NCBI GenBank assembly: GCA_024277855.1
Contig: JAJRUJ010000031.1
Coordinates: 1-50,714, forward strand
Direction: 5' to 3'
DNA: 50,714 bases
From: Candidatus Zixiibacteriota bacterium
Lineage (GTDB): Bacteria; Zixibacteria; MSB-5A5; WJJR01; JAJRUJ01
The notes beneath the pieces are model-generated. The model searched no databases and was not told where the DNA came from. It saw only the letters and a list, made by a program, of their open reading frames with translations. The position numbers were made by a program, and so were the translations under genes. This document shows positions 45,870 to 50,714 of this stretch, piece after piece. Numbering within the stretch: position 1 is the stretch's first letter; each line of letters begins with the position of its first letter.

Positions 45870-46442
45870 GTGGCCGATTTGTCCGACGAAGTGCTGATCA
45901 AGAATGCCTTGCAGGGCGACCAGCAAGCCTATAAGAAGCTTTTGGAGCGGCACCGTAAAGCGATTTTTCATATCGCCTATAAAATCGTGCGTAACTCTGA
46001 GGAAGCGGCCGACTTGGTTCAGGAAACCTTTATGAAGGCATTCGGCTCACTAAAAACCTATCGTTTTGAATATCGGTTCTCCACCTGGCTCTACCGCATC
46101 GCGGCGAACAATGCCATTGATTTTTTGCGAAAACGGAAAATTGAGGCCCTTTCACTTGACCGCCCCGTGGAAACCAGGGATGGCTCTGTAGAATTGCAAC
46201 TTCCCGACTGGACCCATAATCCGGAATTTGATTTTACACGTAAACAGCGGCGGATTTCGATCGAAGAGGCCATCAGCCAATTACCGGACAAATATCGTGA
46301 GGTAATCATCTATCGACATAATGAAGACAAATCATACGATGAGATTGCCCGGATCCTAGATATCCCGGTAGGGACCGTCAAGGCCAGAATATTCCGGGCC
46401 AGAGAGCTGTTGAAGAAAAAACTGAAAAACGCATTACTTTAG
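45870..46442 (+). CDS. ECF-type RNA polymerase sigma factor
   Basis: The 190-residue protein has region 2 (LLERHRKAIFHIAYKIVRNSEEAADLVQETFMKAF and FSTWLYRIAANNAIDFLRKRK, quoted in parts: HIAYKIVRNSEEAADLVQE) and region 4 (YREVIIYRHNEDKSYDEIA, then IPVGTVKARIFRARELLKKK). GTG 45870 was chosen because AGGGA lies 6-7 bases upstream and ECF domain homology starts right after it; upstream frame residues look non-coding. It is followed 30 bases later by a membrane protein gene, where anti-sigma factors are often found, but that protein has no anti-sigma motif. The regulon is unknown. Confidence 0.9.
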   Translation: MADLSDEVLIKNALQGDQQAYKKLLERHRKAIFHIAYKIVRNSEEAADLVQETFMKAFGSLKTYRFEYRFSTWLYRIAANNAIDFLRKRKIEALSLDRPVETRDGSVELQLPDWTHNPEFDFTRKQRRISIEEAISQLPDKYREVIIYRHNEDKSYDEIARILDIPVGTVKARIFRARELLKKKLKNALL

Positions 46443-46472
46443 TAAATTGACTCTTCTATTCGGTTGACGAAG

Positions 46473-47903
46473 ATGATTGGTGCGCGCAAAAAGACGACGA
46501 TGACGGTCTTATGGGCGGTGATTCTCCCCGCCATCTTGACCATATTCGTTACAGCTCAACCGGCCGCACCGGCAGATCCAGTAAAACCAGCCAACACCGT
46601 AAGGCGTACGCCCCGGGTCTATTTTAATGAATCTGATACCCTCGACCAGGAGTCACTCGAGGTTAAGAAAGCCCCTCGACCGGCGGAAGAAACCAGACGT
46701 CTGACCCTTGAGGTACAGCAAAAAGTGCTGGACAACATCGAGAACGGTCTCGGCGGGCTTGACCTCAGGATACCACCGATGCCCGATCTCCCCGACACCG
46801 ATTATGAGTTCATCCTGCCTGACACTATCTATACCACTGAGATCACCATCGGGCCTAATACCATAGAATATTACGACGCATCCGGCAGACGAAAAACAAT
46901 CGCCGGCAGCCCGGTAAGTCCGGATGCAATCTTTATTTGGGACCCCGAGGGCGGGCGGAAACTGACGACGAGGAGTTCATCGGATATCGTCCGGATCGGC
47001 TCGGAAGTTATTATCCATCCCGGTGAACGTATCGATGGCGATGTGGTCAGTATTGCCGGCCGGATCCGGGTCGAAGGCGAAGTCAAAGGTGACGTGGTGG
47101 CGATCTTCGGCGATATTATTGTCGACGGATACGTACATGGCTCGGTAGTTGCCCCATTCGGCAAAGTGATTGTCAATTCGACCGGTCGAGTTCGTCAGGA
47201 CGTTGTCGGCAGCACAATCGAGCAGCGGCCCGGATCGCGGATTGGCGGTCAACGGTCGTTTACCCATGTCTCAGTGCCGCTGGGCGTGGAAACCTGGGAT
47301 GCGATCTATGGGGCTATGTTGGTGGCACACCTGGCTTCGGCTGTGTTCCTGATTTTCCTGATCCTGCTGGCCCATGTTTTTGCCGGGCGCAATATCGCCG
47401 CTCTGGAAACCTATATCGGCCGCTCGGGCTTTAAATCCTTTGTTATCGGCCTGCTGATGGAATTGATCGGCCTGCCGGTACTCTTTCTACTATTGTTTAT
47501 TACCGTCATCGGCATTCCGGTAGCTGTTTTAGTCCTGCCGATTGCGGTCGTGGTGGCCGGTATATTGGGTTACGCGGCCTTCGGCCTCCGTTTTGGGGCG
47601 AAACTGGCCGAGAATTCCGGATTGAACATCACTTCGCAATTGGGCCGCACAATGGCCGGCGTCCTGGCCATGCTGCTAATTATATTCCTGGGCGGCGCCC
47701 TGGCCTGGATTCCCTCTGCGCCGTTTCGCGTATTTGGATTGTTCTTGTTCGGCGTAGGTCACGCAATCGGGTTTATTGCGGTGACTACCGGCCTCGGCGC
47801 AGTAACCCTTACCCGTTTCGGCGCCCGCGGGAAGACACCGGCGCCCAATCCTGATGTTGAGGCCTCATCACCACCGCAGACCATGGCTGATTCGACGGCC
47901 TGA
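46473..47903 (+). CDS. Membrane protein with periplasmic bactofilin-like beta-helix
   Basis: The 476-residue product has a signal-like N-terminus (TVLWAVILPAILTIFVTAQ). A proline-rich linker follows, then a beta-helical stretch in the polymer-forming cytoskeletal (bactofilin) style at about residues 180-250 (RIDGDVVSIAGRIRVEGEV, KGDVVAIFGDIIVDGYVHG). About four transmembrane helices come next (about 285-445) and a Pro/Ser-rich tail ends it. If the first segment is a signal, the beta-helix is periplasmic, unlike cytosolic bactofilins. ATG 46473 is preferred over a TTG at 46464. It lies 30 bases after an ECF sigma gene and is probably co-transcribed, so it may belong to an envelope-stress response or modulate the sigma factor. 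Confidence 0.75.
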   Translation: MIGARKKTTMTVLWAVILPAILTIFVTAQPAAPADPVKPANTVRRTPRVYFNESDTLDQESLEVKKAPRPAEETRRLTLEVQQKVLDNIENGLGGLDLRIPPMPDLPDTDYEFILPDTIYTTEITIGPNTIEYYDASGRRKTIAGSPVSPDAIFIWDPEGGRKLTTRSSSDIVRIGSEVIIHPGERIDGDVVSIAGRIRVEGEVKGDVVAIFGDIIVDGYVHGSVVAPFGKVIVNSTGRVRQDVVGSTIEQRPGSRIGGQRSFTHVSVPLGVETWDAIYGAMLVAHLASAVFLIFLILLAHVFAGRNIAALETYIGRSGFKSFVIGLLMELIGLPVLFLLLFITVIGIPVAVLVLPIAVVVAGILGYAAFGLRFGAKLAENSGLNITSQLGRTMAGVLAMLLIIFLGGALAWIPSAPFRVFGLFLFGVGHAIGFIAVTTGLGAVTLTRFGARGKTPAPNPDVEASSPPQTMADSTA

Positions 47904-48190
47904 TGCACTTAAATCTACAGCAGTGGTCGCCGGGCGATTATCTCTTACGCCCGGGGCACCTGATTGTTGTCTTCTGCTTACACCATCATTTCGGCTCCCG
48001 GTAAGCATCTCATAATGAATCGTGAGACATCGGACATTTGAATGAGTCGATAAAATGTCTGCCGAAGCGGCCAGAAAAAATAAACTGATTTCTACCCGTG
48101 CTTCGTTGTGTACTCTAACCGGCATGACGGAGAAACAGCAAAGACCTCATAAAGTAGCATGGTCTGCCTCACCGACAAAATATATTTATC
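47904..48190. other. Intergenic region between converging membrane-protein and sigma genes
   Basis: Nearly 290 bases hold no supportable gene. An 87-codon plus-strand frame that begins here runs into the antisense of the sigma gene, lacks a ribosome binding site and reads through the terminator hairpin, so it is not called. Confidence 0.5.
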
Positions 48191-48222
48191 AAAAAAGAAG
48201 CCGCCTCCCGAAAGGAGGCGGC
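48191..48222 (-). terminator. Intrinsic terminator of the primary-type sigma gene
   Basis: A perfect 9-bp stem (gccgcctcc 48200-48208 with ggaggcggc 48214-48222, 5-base loop) is followed on the minus strand by TTCTTTTTT. It starts 25 bases after the sigma stop codon. Confidence 0.92.
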
Positions 48223-48247
48223 CCACAACATCGTCTTTTCGCATCAC

Positions 48248-49054
48248 TCAATCGAGATAAGCCCGGAGTGACTTGGATCGTGAGGCATGACGCAAACGCC
48301 GGATCGCCTTTTCTTTGATTTGGCGGACCCGTTCACGCGTGAGCGAAAAACGCACGCCAATCTCCTCCAATGTCAGCGCCTTCTCATGGTTGAGACCGAA
48401 GTAGAGATTAATCACCTCGGCCTCCCGTGGAGTAAGCGTATCCAGGGCTTTTTCGATTTCACCCCGCAACGAATCGTTTAAAAGCGATTCGTCGGGTGCC
48501 GGCTGCATCTCGTCTTCCAAGACATCTATCAAACTATTGTCTTCCGAACTGGAAAACGGTGCATCCAGCGACAGGTGCGAGTTGGAAATTTTCAAGGTGT
48601 CGGACACCTCGGCGGCAGAGAGTTCCAGCTTATTGGCGATCTCATCGGCAGTCGGTTCACGACCGAAGACCTGTTCGAGTCGGCTGGAAATCTTTCCGAT
48701 TTTGTGCAGCGTTCCCACGCGATTCAGCGGCAACCGCACGATACGCGATTGCTCGGCCAATGCTTGTAAAATCGCCTGGCGAATCCACCACACGGCATAG
48801 GAGATAAATTTAAATCCGCGGGTTTCATCAAACCGCTTGGCGGCTTTGATCAATCCGATATTGCCCTCATTAATCAGGTCAGCCAGGGACAGGCCCTGGT
48901 TCTGATATTGTTTGGCCACGGAGACCACAAACCGCAGGTTGGCCTTGGTCAAGCATTCCAGGGCATACTGATCGCCTTCCCGGATACGCTTGGCCAGAGA
49001 TACTTCCTCCTTGGGAATCAAAAGCGGGGTTTCCCCGATTTCTTTGAGATACAA
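48248..49054 (-). CDS. RpoD-type sigma-70 factor (short form; true start probably upstream)
   Basis: The 268-codon frame from TTG 49054 contains sigma regions 1.2 ([11 protein letters not shown]), 2 ([16 protein letters not shown] and [20 protein letters not shown]), 3 and 4 ([34 protein letters not shown]). It lacks region 1.1, like the Bacteroidota primary sigma. The conserved frame continues upstream through [10 protein letters not shown] to a stop at 49112-49114, but no ATG, GTG or TTG occurs between that stop and 49054. An AAGGAG lies 8 bases before a GTA codon at 49099, where homologues would begin. The annotated start is therefore only the first standard codon. The gene follows htrA and is probably co-transcribed with it. 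It is most likely the housekeeping or a group 2 sigma factor. Confidence 0.88.
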   Translation of the reverse strand: MYLKEIGETPLLIPKEEVSLAKRIREGDQYALECLTKANLRFVVSVAKQYQNQGLSLADLINEGNIGLIKAAKRFDETRGFKFISYAVWWIRQAILQALAEQSRIVRLPLNRVGTLHKIGKISSRLEQVFGREPTADEIANKLELSAAEVSDTLKISNSHLSLDAPFSSSEDNSLIDVLEDEMQPAPDESLLNDSLRGEIEKALDTLTPREAEVINLYFGLNHEKALTLEEIGVRFSLTRERVRQIKEKAIRRLRHASRSKSLRAYLD

Positions 49055-49130
49055 ATCCAGGGACCTGTCTTCATCCCTGTATTTTCGGGACGATCGTACG
49101 GCGATGGCTCCTTACCCCCTGCAAGAAGAT

Positions 49131-50594
49131 TTACTGAACTGATTCCGGACGTATAGCAATGTACCCGGTATTTCCCCGACGGTCGTAGACCAGCAGAGAA
49201 ATTGGTTTTTTCCGGTCAGCCAATTCACTGACCACCCGATTATACTCACTTTTGTTTCCAATTGATTGGTGGTCAATCTCGGCGATAATCATCCCCCGAC
49301 GGATCCCTTTCTCATACGCCGGGCTGTTGAGATCGACATCCACCACCAAAGCGCCCGGTTTATACGTGGTGCTGTACTGTTCGGCCGCCTGTGGTGTGCT
49401 GGTTTCGACTTGCATGCCCAGCCAACGCTCATCAGGTGGCTGCTCTTGCATCAAGCGATTGCTGTTAACCGAACTTAGCCCAACGGCCCGATCACCGAGT
49501 TTGACGGGGATTTCAAGATCTTTGCCCTGGCGGATTACCGACAGCACCAGCCGTGCATCAGACTTGGCCGTCCAGATCAACCGCATAAAATGCTGTGCAT
49601 CGATGATTTTTTCACCGTCGAAAGCAACGATGACATCACCCGGACGCAGACCGGCATCATCAGCAGGAGTTCCGTCGAATACTGCATTGACCAACACGCC
49701 GTTGGCCGATTTGAGATCTTCCGCTTCCACATCGTCCCAGGTCAGGTCGCGAGGTTGAATACCCAGCCACCCGCGTGAAACCGAGCCGGAGGCCTGCAAT
49801 TCGGGCACAACCAACTTGGCGAAGTTGATCGGAATGGCAAAACCGATCCCCACACTGCTGCCGGTCGGGCTGGCGATCGCCGAATTGATCCCGATGACTT
49901 CCCCACGCAGGTTAATCAGCGGCCCCCCCGAATTACCGGGGTTAATCGAGGCATCGGTCTGGATATAGTTTTGATACGTCGGCGTGCCATCGCCAAAAAT
50001 AAGGTCCTTACGACCCAGCGCCGAAATCACCCCGACGGTCACTGTGCGATCGAGGCCCTGCTGCGGGAACGGGTTGCCGATGGCAATCACCCAGTCCCCG
50101 ACATAAAGAGAATCGGAATTACCCAGATGAAGAAAGGGAAGGTCATGACCGGGGTCGATTTTAAGCACCGCCAGATCAGTTGCCTGATCGACACCGACTA
50201 CCCGCGCACTAATCTCGGACTTGTCGGACAGACGCACAGTGACTTCTTCCGACCCCTCGATGACGTGGTTATTCGTTAGAACATAACCGTCGGCGCTGAT
50301 CATGAAACCTGATCCGAGCGACCGCTGACGCGGCATGTTGCCGCGCGGAATCATGTCGTCAAAAAACGGATAAAATGGATGGCTCCAACTATCCTGTTCG
50401 CTTTTGACCGCAGAGATATTGACAACGGCATCTTTAACGTTTTGGACCACCTCCACAAAGGGAGAGTGGCCGGTCGCGGTCACCGGCAAGCCCGGTCCGA
50501 CTACCTGGGCAACCGCCGGGAAGGCAAACAAGCAGACCAGGATCAGCGTTCCCAACCAACGGCAGATACCATTTTCCCATGAAATAGTAATCAT
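49131..50594 (-). CDS. HtrA/DegP-family periplasmic serine protease
   Basis: The 487-residue protein has a signal peptide ([15 protein letters not shown]), a trypsin-like domain with the catalytic triad His110 (NNHVI), Asp140 (TDLAVLK) and Ser222 (GNSGGPL), and two PDZ domains (about residues 275-360 and 395-480). HtrA proteins degrade or refold misfolded envelope proteins. The gene is followed 16 bases after its stop by the in-frame upstream part of the sigma factor gene. ATG 50594 has no strong ribosome binding site nearby (a GAGGA lies about 14 bases upstream). The 120 bases to the window edge show no further gene. Confidence 0.92.
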   Translation of the reverse strand: MITISWENGICRWLGTLILVCLFAFPAVAQVVGPGLPVTATGHSPFVEVVQNVKDAVVNISAVKSEQDSWSHPFYPFFDDMIPRGNMPRQRSLGSGFMISADGYVLTNNHVIEGSEEVTVRLSDKSEISARVVGVDQATDLAVLKIDPGHDLPFLHLGNSDSLYVGDWVIAIGNPFPQQGLDRTVTVGVISALGRKDLIFGDGTPTYQNYIQTDASINPGNSGGPLINLRGEVIGINSAIASPTGSSVGIGFAIPINFAKLVVPELQASGSVSRGWLGIQPRDLTWDDVEAEDLKSANGVLVNAVFDGTPADDAGLRPGDVIVAFDGEKIIDAQHFMRLIWTAKSDARLVLSVIRQGKDLEIPVKLGDRAVGLSSVNSNRLMQEQPPDERWLGMQVETSTPQAAEQYSTTYKPGALVVDVDLNSPAYEKGIRRGMIIAEIDHQSIGNKSEYNRVVSELADRKKPISLLVYDRRGNTGYIAIRPESVQ

Positions 50595-50714
50595 TCCCGG
50601 TGACTAAATCCTCGTGACAAACTTACATAATAAGTAAATTCCCTGCCCATGTCAATTGCGGTTTTTCACTTTCGGCTTACATACACGGGCCCTGATATTT
50701 AGCTCCAACCCCGG

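Noticed and set aside
48055-48318. An 87-codon plus-strand frame
   Set aside because: It lacks a ribosome binding site, crosses a terminator hairpin and runs antisense into the sigma gene.

Overview
The window looks like a chromosomal segment of an uncultured Gram-negative bacterium of the Fibrobacterota-Chlorobiota-Bacteroidota (FCB) neighbourhood, possibly a Zixibacteria-like lineage. This is inferred from four signs. Secreted proteins end in an FlgD-like domain with a PNPFNP motif, as is common in FCB genomes. HYR, cohesin-like, dockerin and TonB-dependent receptor modules are present. There is a short RpoD-type sigma factor resembling the Bacteroidota form. There is also an archaeal-type (group II) geranylgeranylglyceryl phosphate synthase. 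LPS genes (gmhA, waaF, an lpxL-type acyltransferase) point to an outer membrane. I see no phage, insertion sequence, CRISPR array or rRNA; the one RNA gene found is a tRNA-Leu(CAG).

Layout: 1-5.8 kb holds two secreted multidomain proteins, the first cut by the window edge. 6.0-6.9 kb holds a stand-alone metallopeptidase propeptide protein. 7.0-11.8 kb (minus) holds recX, alaS, GGGP synthase and gmhA, the last three overlapping. 12.1-18.6 kb (plus) is a gluconeogenesis/glycogen block: pckA, glucan phosphorylase, glgX. 18.6-20.7 kb is a decayed dockerin-bearing metallopeptidase gene with three lesions. 20.9-23.4 kb (minus) is a pyrimidine deoxynucleoside salvage operon, cdd-deoC-deoA. An exported MsrBA, a nitroreductase and the tRNA follow. 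25.7-29.7 kb (minus) pairs a TonB-dependent receptor with an NHL-repeat lipoprotein. 29.9-32.0 kb (plus) holds smpB and an N-acetylmuramoyl-L-alanine amidase. 32.0-33.8 kb is a secreted protein of about four repeats that I cannot assign to a family. 33.9-36.7 kb is a tldD-tldE pair. 36.8-42.9 kb is an envelope operon (MBL hydrolase, AsmA, membrane peptidase, lipid A acyltransferase, heptosyltransferase). 43.0-50.6 kb contains two ECF sigma factors, an M23 peptidase, a bactofilin-like membrane protein, a primary-type sigma factor and an HtrA protease.

Most of the window is ordinary core metabolism and envelope biogenesis. The items most worth a second look are the GGGP synthase in a genome that also makes LPS, the four-repeat secreted protein, cohesin-like and dockerin modules encoded 14 kb apart, the decayed peptidase with its propeptide-only relative, and a sigma factor whose conserved N-terminus begins where no standard start codon exists.
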